DNA from: VAZQ01 sp963807865
GTDB lineage: Bacteria > Pseudomonadota > Alphaproteobacteria > Rhizobiales > Xanthobacteraceae
NCBI GenBank assembly: GCA_963807865.1
Contig: CAWEDK010000032.1
Coordinates: 91,127 to 155,126, forward strand
Direction: 5' to 3'
DNA length: 64,000 nt
This document shows positions 55,729 to 64,000 of the stretch, piece after piece (within the stretch, counting starts at the first letter, position 1; each line of letters starts with the position of its first letter). Made by a program: the position numbers and the translations under genes. The notes under the pieces were generated by a model. The model searched no databases and was not told where the DNA came from. It worked only from the letters and a program-made list of their open reading frames with translations.

Positions 55729-56733
55729 TCATACGGTGGCGCGGCGCACGGCGTCGTCGTAGTAGTGGTCGAGATAATAGCTGGCGATCTCGGCGCCGTG
55801 GGCATGCCAAACGTGCGGAAACGAGTTGAAATACTCGAGCGCCAGCTCGAGGTATCGGATGCGCTGCGGTTGCCCGATTAGCGGCGGATGCAGCGAAACG
55901 CACATCACGCGCCCGCTCTCCTCGCCTTCGGCATAGAGCTTGTCGAATTGCCGCTTGAGGTTCTCCAGAAATTCGTCGGCCTCAGCCGTCGCGAGCGCGC
56001 TCACGTCGTTCATCTCGACCGAATACGGCATGGCAATCAGTTTGCCCCCTCGCACGCGCAGCGGGAACGGCTGGTCGTCCATATACCAGTCCCCCGAATA
56101 GATGAACCCCGCTTCGGCCATAAGGTCCGGCGTATTTTCCGTGCCCGCCTGCGGCCCGGGGCCGCCTATGCCCTTCATGCGCACGCCCGTCAGGTCCTCG
56201 ACCGTGTCCAGCATCTCCCGGTAATAGGCGCGTTCGCGCTCCTCGTCGTAATCGTAAAGAAAGCGCGTGTTGGACATGCCGTGGCCGAGAATATCCCAGC
56301 CACGCTCGCGGATCGCTTTGGTGATGTCCGGATAGAGCTTCAGCGCGTCGACGTTGACCACCGCCGTCGGTCGGATGCGGTGCTTGTCGAAGAGCTCCAG
56401 CACGCGCCAGAAGCCAACGCGATTGCCGAACTCCTGTCGCGAATAAGCGAGCACGTCGGGCGCCGGCATCCGAGTCCACGGGTTGAGCCACGGGTCGTGC
56501 AGCGGCGCGAATTCGTAGTCCAGCACCGCTGGACAGACCCACAAGGCGAGCCGCGCGTTGTTCGGCCAACGGATCGGCGGACGGTTGACGATCGGATCGT
56601 AATTGACCCAGTCCTGATCGGTTGCGCGCCGGGTGCGCCGCGTCGCAGGCGCGTTGGGCCGGTAGCCATATTGCAGCAATCGAACACCTCCCCGGGGCGC
56701 AACAGCGTTCAGCCAGGATGTTGCATTTAACAA
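55729..56733 (-). CDS. Polysaccharide-deacetylase-fold hydrolase (PuuE-like), variant metal site
   Basis: 334 residues, homologous to the next gene downstream. Marks are DPIVNRPPIRWPNNARLALW, RVGFWRVLELFDKHRIRPTA, RGWDILGHGMSNTRFLYDYD and GGPGPQAGTENTPDLMAEAG. Here too the metal H-x-x-x-H reads H-G-M-S-N. It starts at 56733, 41 bases from the divergent oxygenase gene at 56775. The two genes therefore share a promoter region and probably a pathway. Exact substrate unknown. Confidence 0.82.
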   Translation of the reverse strand: MLNATSWLNAVAPRGGVRLLQYGYRPNAPATRRTRRATDQDWVNYDPIVNRPPIRWPNNARLALWVCPAVLDYEFAPLHDPWLNPWTRMPAPDVLAYSRQEFGNRVGFWRVLELFDKHRIRPTAVVNVDALKLYPDITKAIRERGWDILGHGMSNTRFLYDYDEERERAYYREMLDTVEDLTGVRMKGIGGPGPQAGTENTPDLMAEAGFIYSGDWYMDDQPFPLRVRGGKLIAMPYSVEMNDVSALATAEADEFLENLKRQFDKLYAEGEESGRVMCVSLHPPLIGQPQRIRYLELALEYFNSFPHVWHAHGAEIASYYLDHYYDDAVRRATV

Positions 56734-56774
56734 CTATCTTGGTCAATATTTCTTTCCCTGCCGGAGACAGCGCC
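56734..56774. promoter_or_regulatory. Very short divergent promoter
   Basis: Only 41 bases separate the deacetylase-fold gene (minus) and the Rieske oxygenase (plus), so the promoters must overlap or face each other. The AT-rich core CTATCTTGGTCAATATTTC lies here. It suggests joint control of the two genes. Confidence 0.4.
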
Positions 56775-58076
56775 ATGGCGATCGCAGACGACTACATGAC
56801 CCTCACCCGCGTGGGCCCGGGAACGCCCATGGGCAATCTGCTGCGGCGCTACTGGATTCCAGCCGTGATGTCCGAGCAGCTTCCCGAGCGCGGCGGGGCG
56901 CCGGTGCGCACGCGGCTCTTGGGCGAGAACCTCGTCGCGTTCCGTGATCCGCAGGGCAAGCTCGGGCTCGTCGGCGAATTCTGCCCGCATCGTGGCGCCT
57001 CGCTCGCCTACGCGCTCAACGAGGACGGCGGGCTGCGCTGCCTTTACCACGGCTGGAAGATCAGCCCGGCGGGCTCGATCCTCGATACACCAGCCGAACC
57101 GCCCGAGAGCACGTTCGCCAAGAAGCTCTGCCACATCAATTACCCAGTGCGCGAAGCGGCCGGGATCATCTGGACCTATATGGGGCCGCGCGAGAAAGAG
57201 CCCGCGTTCCCGCGCTTTCCGTGGCTCGATCTGCCGAAGTCGAACCTCCTCGTCGCGAAGATGTACCAGGAGTGCAACTACCTTCAGGGCCTTGAGGGGG
57301 ATCTTGATCCCGCACACCCGAATTACTTGCACAAGGACCTCACAACCGCGGACGACGCGAGTTGGCAAGGTGCCGGATGGCAGTCGATCAATCACCTCAT
57401 GTACGACGGCACGCCGAAGATTCACGTCGAAGAAACGCCCTACCTCATGCGGGTCGGCGCGGTGCGTAGGACGCAGGACCCGAAGACGAGCTACGTGCGC
57501 ATCTTCGAGAGTTGCGCACCGTTCTATTCCTACGTCGCGGCCGGCCCCCACGAGTCGCGGCTGTTCAAGGCCTGGCAGCCGATCGACGATGGGCGCTGCT
57601 ACACGTTCTACATTCACTTCGATCCGGATCGGCGGCTTGATCCGGAGGCGATCTATCGCAACTGGGGTCACCGCACCGCCCCGCCCGACTACAAGACCCC
57701 CTACAACAACGCCAACATGCACCAGCAAACGCGCGCCAAGAACCGCACCAACGTCTCGGGCATCAACGGCGCCGCCATCCAGGACCTCGCGATGCAGGAA
57801 AGCATGACGCCGATCTACGATCGCCGGCAGGAGCATCTCGGCTTCAGCGACCGTGCGGTGATCTTCTACCGCCGGCTCATGTTGCGGCTCATCAAGGATA
57901 ACGAAGACGGCAAACCACTGCCGGGGCAGAACCCCTCGCTTGATTTCGATCAGCGCGGCGCCTCATTCACGATGCCGTCCGACCGGCCGTGGCAGGAGGT
58001 TTTGCACTGGCAGGAAGAATACGAAAAATCGCACCCGATCGCCGTGCCGGTGATAGAGTACAGGCCAAACCGATAG
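56775..58076 (+). CDS. Rieske [2Fe-2S] aromatic-ring oxygenase (phthalate type), C-terminus cut at the repeat junction
   Basis: About 433 residues from the ATG at 56775. Family marks are TRVGPGTPMGNLLRRYWIPA, the Rieske motif CPHRGASLAYALNEDG with CLYHGWKIS, and the iron site GDLDPAHPNYLHKDLT. The last nine codons (GTG ATA GAG TAC AGG CCA AAC CGA TAG) coincide with the first unit of the 20-bp array and use ATA and AGG, rare in this GC-rich genome. So the stop probably comes from the repeat, and the native C-terminus is lost or replaced beyond about 58,050. Catalytic residues are intact. Confidence 0.87.
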   Translation: MAIADDYMTLTRVGPGTPMGNLLRRYWIPAVMSEQLPERGGAPVRTRLLGENLVAFRDPQGKLGLVGEFCPHRGASLAYALNEDGGLRCLYHGWKISPAGSILDTPAEPPESTFAKKLCHINYPVREAAGIIWTYMGPREKEPAFPRFPWLDLPKSNLLVAKMYQECNYLQGLEGDLDPAHPNYLHKDLTTADDASWQGAGWQSINHLMYDGTPKIHVEETPYLMRVGAVRRTQDPKTSYVRIFESCAPFYSYVAAGPHESRLFKAWQPIDDGRCYTFYIHFDPDRRLDPEAIYRNWGHRTAPPDYKTPYNNANMHQQTRAKNRTNVSGINGAAIQDLAMQESMTPIYDRRQEHLGFSDRAVIFYRRLMLRLIKDNEDGKPLPGQNPSLDFDQRGASFTMPSDRPWQEVLHWQEEYEKSHPIAVPVIEYRPNR

Positions 58077-58507
58077 AGTACAGGCCAAACCGATAGAGTA
58101 CAGGCCCAAACCGATAGAGTACAGGCCAAACCGATAGAGTACAGGCCAAACCGATAGAGTACAGGCCAAACCGATAGAGTACAGGCCAAACCGATAGAGT
58201 ACAGGCCAAACCGATAGAGTACAGGCCAAACCGATAGAGTACAGGCCAAACCGATAGAGTACAGGCCAAACCGATAGAGTACAGGCCAAACCGATAGAGT
58301 ACAGGCCAAACCGATAGAGTACAGGGCCAAACCGATAGAGTACAGGCCAAACCGATAGAGTACAGGGCCAAACCGATAGAGTACAGGCCCAAACCGATAG
58401 AGTACACCGATAGATACAGGCCAAACCGATAGAGTACAGGGCCAAACCGATAGAGTACAGGGCCAAACCGATAGAGTACTGGCCAAACCGATAGAGTACG
58501 AGTACAG
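58052..58507. repeat. Tandem 20-bp repeat array at the bacterium/animal junction
   Basis: About 23 copies of GATAGAGTACAGGCCAAACC and near-identical 20-22-bp variants with an extra C or G in the GGCC run. The left half is the most regular; copies near the right end are shortened or altered (such as CCGATAGATAC near 58,407). The array joins GC-rich bacterial coding DNA on the left with AT-rich intron-bearing DNA on the right. Both strands show long open frames with repetitive peptides, which are artefacts of the period. Confidence 0.97.
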
Positions 58508-58851
58508 CATTTGGCTTCAGTGATTAGTATCTGAAACTGGTAGCATGGTAGCATTGACTCACAACTTATTACTACTTTCGCTTTAGACAGCCATATTGGA
58601 ACGAGTCGTCATTTTAATTCAAGATTTCTTACTCATTACATTCAATAATGTTGTCTATTGTCCTTGTCTATCAGATAAATTAAACATGACCAAAATTGGT
58701 TAAACATTTCCCTAGATTTGACGAAAATAAATTGGGGGTAATTTTTTACCCCCCGGTTACCGAAAACTGTAACCAAAAAATGGTTACCCTATAAGGGTTA
58801 AGATCTGAACGTGGTGTTGACGTCAATGGTTGAATGATTAAATGAACTTAC
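58508..58851. other. AT-rich segment between the array and the last recognised exon
   Basis: About 340 bases with no bacterial gene. The expected final exon of the MFSD12-like gene (a Cys-rich motif and last membrane helix) is not found here. Several GGTTACC/GGGTAA motifs form local inverted repeats at 58,735-58,802. Nothing else is visible. Confidence 0.5.
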
Positions 58852-58946
58852 TTGCATGGATGGAAGACTTGAATAAGAGCAATGCATGCTCCACTTGACA
58901 GCTTATCAGTGAAGCTCATTGCTCCAAACACAAATGCACTGCTTTC
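58852..58946 (-). other. MFSD12-like exon H (last one found)
   Basis: 95 bases after the acceptor TCTTTTAG: ESSAFVFGAMSFTDKLSSGA to QVFHPC plus two bases, donor GTAAGT at 58,851-58,846. The final exon that should follow is absent before the array. Confidence 0.88.
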
Positions 58947-61900
58947 CTAAAAGACATAATAATGTCATTCATAGAAAACGTGTCGTCAAAATAAAATTAA
59001 CTTGACATCAGGTTAAGAAAATGCACTAGACTCGTGCTTGCTAATGACAACAATAATAATATCTTTTTAATTAAGCACCTGACAAACGCACTGCGCTGTA
59101 CATTTACATGTTATGCAATTGAACAATCTGACTACTAACAGAACAGACAGCCTGCAATACATGGCGCTAATAGCAGCCTACAAAGCATGTCCGCCCTACG
59201 GGACTCGAACTCGGTACCTCTCGCTCTCTACGCCAGTGTGTTATCCAATGCGCTATTGGGTCCCCAGGCATTCATAAAATTCAAGTATGTTTTTAATTTA
59301 TACTTTACCCTCTTTTAAACAGGTACCACATATGTGTCTATTAAAGTTAACACTTAACAGTCTACAAGCACCTGTATGGAATGGCACGACCATACTTGGC
59401 CAAAGATTGTGTACAAGCTTCTTCACCATCTGATCGGTCTCGACTTTATTCGAGAAGGAGTTACATTCTAGCACGTTCAAGTCATCTGATCAAGCCATGC
59501 TACCATCAATGCATTTCTGGTCTAGTAGGTTATATAAATTTGTGCTTTTATTTATCTCATAATAAAACAACAACAATGTACCCGAAAGTATACAACACGA
59601 AAGGATGAACAGCCTTTTTCAAAACTCTATTTGCAATGGCATGCATGTGAGTAATGTAACCTGTACAAGTGCTGTACAAATACTTAAATACAAGACATAT
59701 AGGACAAGTTAAGATAATACACAGAGGACATTTCATGCACCAACTTCCATAAAATAGAGAAAACTAAGTGCAACGGTGATTTGTCAATGCATTTAGAAAA
59801 ACACCTTTACGATATGAAATAACTGGTTTAACAAGACCCAGATATTACTCACTTTAACAAAGATGCAACAATATCAAGTAGAGTTAGGGGTTAGGGAAGT
59901 GTTTTACTTACAGTATGCTTTCCTATGAGGTCGGCAGTCATCGAGAGTGATGTCACCAAGAGAATGCATCCTCCTGAACCCAGGAGAACCGCTGGAAGCA
60001 GAACGTAAATTGCACTTTTTGCCGAAAGAAACCACATTGCAGCACAACTGACGATCGTTAAAACAAGTCCCAGCAGACATGTGGTCTACAACACCAACAT
60101 TCAACTCAAGAAGAACCCACTTAGCACAAAGTCTGAATTAAAGGAATTCAGCATTCCCTCAAAGCAAAGAATCTTCTATTTCAAACGGTGCTATGCTAAT
60201 CTACCAAAATTGTCACATAAACCCTCAACCTAAATGCTCTCTTTTCTAAATCCTACAAGTCTTCGTGATAGAACAGCACAGTAAAATCAAAATACAAAGA
60301 AAACTAGTCAGACTCAAAGAAGGGTCAGTTATTTTTGAATTCCTCAGTTGAAATGCAAAATCCAAAAAAACATGACTAAAGTCTAAGGCAGAACATACAG
60401 ACAACTAAAATAAACTGAGGGTTTAATTTTTAGTCCATTTTTGTAATGTTGAATATTCGGTCCGAAAATCTTCCGTCTATTGGGGTTAATTTTGCCTCTC
60501 GAGTATAAGTTGAAGGCCTTTTTCGTCACCCTGAAATGGACTTAAATTTCTCAACTTATAGTCGAGTATATATGGTAGTTCGGAAGTCAAGTGAAATACC
60601 TTTCGTCCTGCAATGGCGTTCATTGGACTCATCAGCAACGACATCACAAAGCCGCTACTAAAGACGACTAAAGGTACTATTGCCATGAAGTTCTGCAAGC
60701 ATACACAAAAAGCCTTTTTAAGCCTTTGAACCGCATCAGATGCACTTGAGAGTCAATTGAACAAAACAAACTGTCATTGAACAGCAAAACATTTGTAGAA
60801 CTACCATATTAATACCACTGAACTGCAACCCCAAATGGGTTCAGGCAGTTAAGTATGGACAAGTAACTCCGTATTGTATTGTATCTATAAATTTATATAG
60901 CGCCTCTTGCAGTGCACACAAATCAGCGGCTGTATATTAAGGTCAGAGGAACCATCTGTTTCCTAGCTTTAAAGCATGCTGAGGTAATCTGCACTTGTAC
61001 AAAATCCGTTATTGACTATGTGTCTTGCTGTGCCATGGTGGCTAAAAGGTAGTGCTCACAACATAAGCTGCAACTGATGCCCACTGTGTAGCAACATCAA
61101 AAAAATCTTTAATTAAACGATCACCTCCCTCTGTAAAACCATTTGGAAGTGTGGTCCCAAGGTCGATGGGAGAAATCCAACTACAGGACACCCTTTTAAA
61201 CACTTCACCTTAAGTTGATACATACTTACTCACTTGGAACTGATGGAGGCTGAGTGGGTGCTACTTAGTATGATATTCCATGACCAGTCTAAAGTATTAG
61301 TGAGGCAGATGGTGCTCAACTTTGTCATACTTGCCAGTGCTCCATGGTAATGCCAAGCAGCACCCTGCTTCATAGACAAAGCCTTGCATCTAACAATAAA
61401 TGATTTCCTGATGTTGTGCCCTCTCAATGACAGACAGACAGACAATCAAATGAACCAACCTTCGTCAGCTGCAAGGAATCGGTTAAGTAGAGCGGCCAAT
61501 ACGTCTGAGAGACGTTTACAATCAAACGGCTACACATGTACATTAGAGCTATCTGAAATCAAACCAAATAACAGACACAAGACAAAAATTACCATCAAGT
61601 AACAGAGAAACAGTTATGCTCGCAAATATAAACATACCAGAATTCAAAAATAAAATTATCGACTGGCTTCATACTTTAGGGGTTTAGACAGCTAAAATGC
61701 CATTTTCAAACCCTTTACTAATTTTGATTGTTCCTGAGAAAATCTTCACAAAGATCGAGAAGCTCGTTTGCAAGACATTCTGAGAATGCGACTAGGCATA
61801 AGACGGTAATATCACAGAGCCTAAGGAAAACATTATTCAGGAATGAATTTTGTTGATTCAAATCTCTGTTTACCAGATAGAACTGACATTCTTTCAACCA

Positions 61901-64000
61901 GTCCAAGCAGCCGATGGTAGAATTATTAGGCAGTGCAACTTTAGAATCCACACCCAAAGTTTCTTGACTTGATTCCGTGGTTCCCAGGTGAAACAAGAGA
62001 CTGAAGCAATTCCCAACAACTACACTGACAAGCATCAAATCCTTCAACAAAAACACAAAATTACAGTAAAAAACATTCTGCCACAGCCACAACACACAGT
62101 AATAGTAATAACTGATTAGAATCACAGAGCAACGTTAGCATCCAATTATGGTAGAGCTTGCACATGATTTAGCAGTACATGTAGTTATTTAACATAATTT
62201 AATATCGTTGTTACGAAAAACCTGATTATCGTATTTGAAAAATTACAACCGATGGAACTGAGTCAAGAGTGCCAAATAGAGGCAATATTTAAACCATTTT
62301 AAAATATTTAAAAATAGGTAAATAAGAGAATGAATATTACAATTAAATAATAAATTACCTTGAATTCAGCTGTCTGAATTGTTAGTTGATTTGTCTGCAG
62401 AGTTGTTAAGTCAGCAGAGAAGAGAAACCAGGCAGATCCATAAATTGTAACACTTGATAAAACCGTAAATGCATTCCTATAGAAACAAATCAACGCTGTT
62501 AACAAAGCAAGAAAGGCATTCTGCTTATTGAACTACTATGTGCAGCACTAAAAGTTTAGTTCTTCATTGATTCATTGACATCAGTTCATTGGTGGATGGT
62601 TTGGACTAGAATATTTTTGCAACAGCAATAAACATGTGCACAACCAAACAAATCATCCTCCCATCCATTCACTTGCTCACTAATACACAACATCCTGCTT
62701 AAACTTTAGTAACAGGTAGGCCTAAACTCGTCGTTGGCTAAAATCAATGTTGTTACTTGTTCCAGGTGTACTTGGTCTTCATACCTCAGTTGACACTGGT
62801 CCTCCATTTAGAACTATCTACTACCTCAAGTTTGCGACCACTTACCGAAACTATCTTTTGCAATAAACCGAAAACTTAACTCTCATACGTCTCTTTATGG
62901 ATCTTAATGTTTCCCATTGCCAGGCTACAGCGAGCGCTTCCAAACCTTGTAAGGAGAGGCTACATCATATATTAGTTGCATTGTATTGTAAATCCTTCTG
63001 AAGCATCCATAAAACATATTTATTTTGGAATATGTAATACGATTTTCTAGCGGTTTAAGATTTTCCCTCAGTTTCACTTCAAGCAACCATCAGCAGTTGT
63101 CAGCACTATAGAAGTCTTTAGATTAGATTAGAGATTATTTTGGTAACCTGAAAGCATTCAGCTGCACCCGCTCCTGATCAACTGATGTGAGCTGAGGAAT
63201 CAATGCTAAATGGGCAACCTGTGTTGCTGCCCATCCGAACTGAAAGATGGCGATGAAAGACGCATAGTAAAGAACTACGCCAGTTTCTGACAAACTCTCG
63301 CTGAATACGACTGGTCTCAAGAACAGAAGAGGAAACGAACAGGTCACACAAATCGTCCCTGAAAATGTACGCACCCAAAATTAACCCAAAAATCAGCATA
63401 TGTACGCCCTAAGTGTAAAAAATTAAATAGCTTGGCAAACTTCCTTTTTGCTCAAGGCAGCAATTCCTTGGAATAAAAGTCAAAAATTAAACTAGGACCA
63501 AAAGGTATATATGTCTGGAAATTGGGCCTTGTCCTATGTAGGGCCTACTGTACAGAATGGTCCATTATTTTATTTTGCTATTAATAACTGTGCCAAGAGT
63601 TGTTATTAGCCCCCCCCCCCCCCCATGGGGATCATTCGGAGTTTCTCTTTATGAATGGTTGTTATTCCCATTGATCTATGTCATTATTAGTACATTACAT
63701 AAGAAAAAGCTTATACAGCCATTATTTATATCTGTTGACACCTGACAGTGGTATTACCTGGCATCACTTACCAATAGCATGCCAACTCTTGCGCTTTCCA
63801 TATCCGAAGAAGCCATTCATCTGATCCGATGCATATCCAATTATTGGGGTGCACAGTGCATCAACAACCTGGCCCCACAGCAGCAAATAACCAGCACTCG
63901 AGTTGCTCAGCTTAACAACATCTCTCATGAAAATGAGAAGATATGTGAACCACATGGCTGAACACAGATCGTTGAACACATGGCCAATGCTGTAGGCTAA
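58852..64000 (-). CDS. MFSD12: MFSD12-like major facilitator transporter, eight exons, incomplete at both ends
   Basis: Eight minus-strand exons with GT-AG borders and matching phases splice to 1,181 bases, an open frame of 393 codons. The order follows animal MFSD12: GHVFNDLCSAMWFTYLLIFM, LWGQVVDALCTPIIGYASDQ, IAIFQFGWAATQVAHLALIP, SLLFHLGTTES, SRLIVNVSQTYWPLYLTDSL, MAIVPLVVFSSGFVMSLLMS, TSLSMTADLIGKHT and AFVFGAMSFTDKLSSGACIA. From general knowledge, MFSD12 brings cysteine into lysosomes and pigment organelles. The 5' start lies beyond 64,000 and the last exon is missing on the left. The seven introns run from about 320 to 970 bases and show no other gene. Confidence 0.9.
59190..59265 (-). 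repeat. tRNA-like sequence inside an intron (tRNA pseudogene or SINE head)
   Basis: On the minus strand, ATAGCGCATTGGATAA resembles a polymerase III A box and GAGTTCGAGTCCC a B box, at tRNA-like spacing. The acceptor and T stems pair poorly, so it is not a working tRNA. It could be a tRNA-derived SINE start. It lies in the intron between exons G and H. Confidence 0.4.
59912..60085 (-). other. MFSD12-like exon G
   Basis: 174 bases, 58 codons, after the acceptor TTGTAG: TTCLLGLVLTIVSCAAMWFL to SMTADLIGKHT, donor GTAAGT. The closing S-M-T-A-D-L-I-G is diagnostic. Confidence 0.9.
60600..60692 (-). other. MFSD12-like exon F
   Basis: 93 bases, 31 codons, after the acceptor GCTTGCAG: NFMAIVPLVVFSSGFVMSLL to MNAIAGRK, donor GTATTT. 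Confidence 0.87.
61460..61552 (-). other. MFSD12-like exon E
   Basis: 93 bases, 31 codons, after the acceptor TGATTTCAG: IALMYMCSRLIVNVSQTYWP to TDSLQLTK, donor GTTGGT. Contains the strongly conserved R-L-I-V-N-x-S-Q-T-Y. Confidence 0.87.
61874..62041 (-). other. MFSD12-like exon D
   Basis: 168 bases, 56 codons, after the acceptor GTTGAAG: DLMLVSVVVGNCFSLLFHLG through DWLKECQFYL, donor GTAAAC. Contains the conserved F-H-L-G-T after membrane helix six. Confidence 0.85.
62359..62476 (-). other. MFSD12-like exon C
   Basis: 118 bases after the acceptor CTATAG: NAFTVLSSVTIYGSAWFLFS to QTAEFK, with donor GTAATT. Phase fits exon B. Confidence 0.85.
63148..63358 (-). other. MFSD12-like exon B
   Basis: 211 bases after the acceptor TTTTCAG. 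It starts TICVTCSFPLLFLRPVVFSE and ends DQERVQLNAF plus AG, with donor GTTACC (a less common but valid GT site). The split arginine codon is completed by the next exon. Confidence 0.87.
63610..63624. repeat. Homopolymer run of 15 C
   Basis: An uninterrupted run of 15 C bases in the intron between exons A and B. It is a simple repeat; its length in the consensus may be unreliable. Confidence 0.9.
63772..64000 (-). other. MFSD12-like exon A (5' end outside window)
   Basis: 76 codons plus one base, open to the window edge (LAYSIGHVFNDLCSAMWFTY and onward). Ends in ...HAIG with donor GTAAGT at 63,771-63,766. Confidence 0.88.

Noticed and set aside
58052..58507. Possible CRISPR array
   Set aside because: The units follow each other without unique spacers and no cas genes are near.
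57950..58554. Three long minus-strand open frames with repeated YSIGLACTLSVWP-type peptides
   Set aside because: They come from the 20-bp period lacking stops on that strand. All three frames give the same cyclic peptide, and there is no start signal.
59190..59265. Functional tRNA gene
   Set aside because: The A and B box resemblance is there, but acceptor and T stems do not pair well, so it is kept only as tRNA-like.
60860..60960. Interspersed repeat with TTTATATAGCGCC-type motif
   Set aside because: The motif reminds me of repeats in marine invertebrates, but one copy in this window is not enough to define an element.
61230..61445. 71-codon minus-strand frame in the animal part
   Set aside because: It overlaps an intron of the MFSD12-like gene and has no similarity or splice support.

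Overview
The window joins two unrelated kinds of DNA. Bases 1 to about 58,050 are GC-rich bacterial sequence with tightly packed genes. It looks like an alphaproteobacterium of the Hyphomicrobiales (Bradyrhizobium/Rhodoplanes-like): rpsT, dnaA, dnaN, recF and gyrB lie together, and there are TctC/Bug-type solute receptors, branched-chain amino-acid-type ABC transporters, many oxygenases, and palindromic intergenic repeats of the rhizobial kind. Bases about 58,510 to 64,000 are AT-rich, intron-rich animal-type DNA. On the minus strand they carry eight spliceable exons of an MFSD12-like major-facilitator transporter, cut off at both ends. Between the two parts is a tandem array of about 23 copies of a 20-bp unit (58,052-58,507). 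The contig is most simply an assembly chimera of a bacterial associate or contaminant with an invertebrate-type genome, closed through this low-complexity array. A real insertion cannot be excluded from sequence alone.

Layout. 0-3.6 kb: start of a TRAP (DctP) solute receptor, an ABC solute receptor, an Lrp/AsnC regulator and a DUF2652-SRPBCC protein. 4.3-9.6 kb: NmrA-like reductase, class V aminotransferase, ornithine aminotransferase followed directly by an arginine deiminase-superfamily enzyme, and a His-rich secreted protein. 10-15.5 kb: serine hydrolase, dienelactone hydrolase, Wza-like export lipoprotein, MsrA, a GlcG/HbpS-like protein and small membrane proteins. 15.7-20.4 kb: malic enzyme, a Tat-type amidohydrolase and a DapA-family aldolase. 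20.6-32.5 kb: the replication block rpsT-dnaA-dnaN-recF-gyrB, with a field of CTAG-bounded hairpins after recF. 32.5-37 kb: Bug receptor plus Rieske oxygenase, lactonase-like MBL protein and a coiled-coil membrane protein. 37-42 kb: a complete Liv ABC operon. 42-58 kb: an accessory catabolic island with a UbiD decarboxylase, two MarR regulators, Bug receptor, dehydrogenase, two-subunit ring-hydroxylating dioxygenase, amidase, a second complete Liv ABC operon, two deacetylase-fold hydrolases and a second Rieske oxygenase. Together these could import and open an aromatic or amide-bearing compound.

A striking property of the bacterial part is that twelve genes, including essential dnaA, are broken by about thirty single-base insertions or deletions. 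Nearly all can be placed at the third position of a codon, often as two alternative wobble bases side by side. No nonsense codons are seen otherwise. This looks like merged strain variation or a consensus error rather than pseudogene decay. The affected genes are annotated as single genes with frameshifts.
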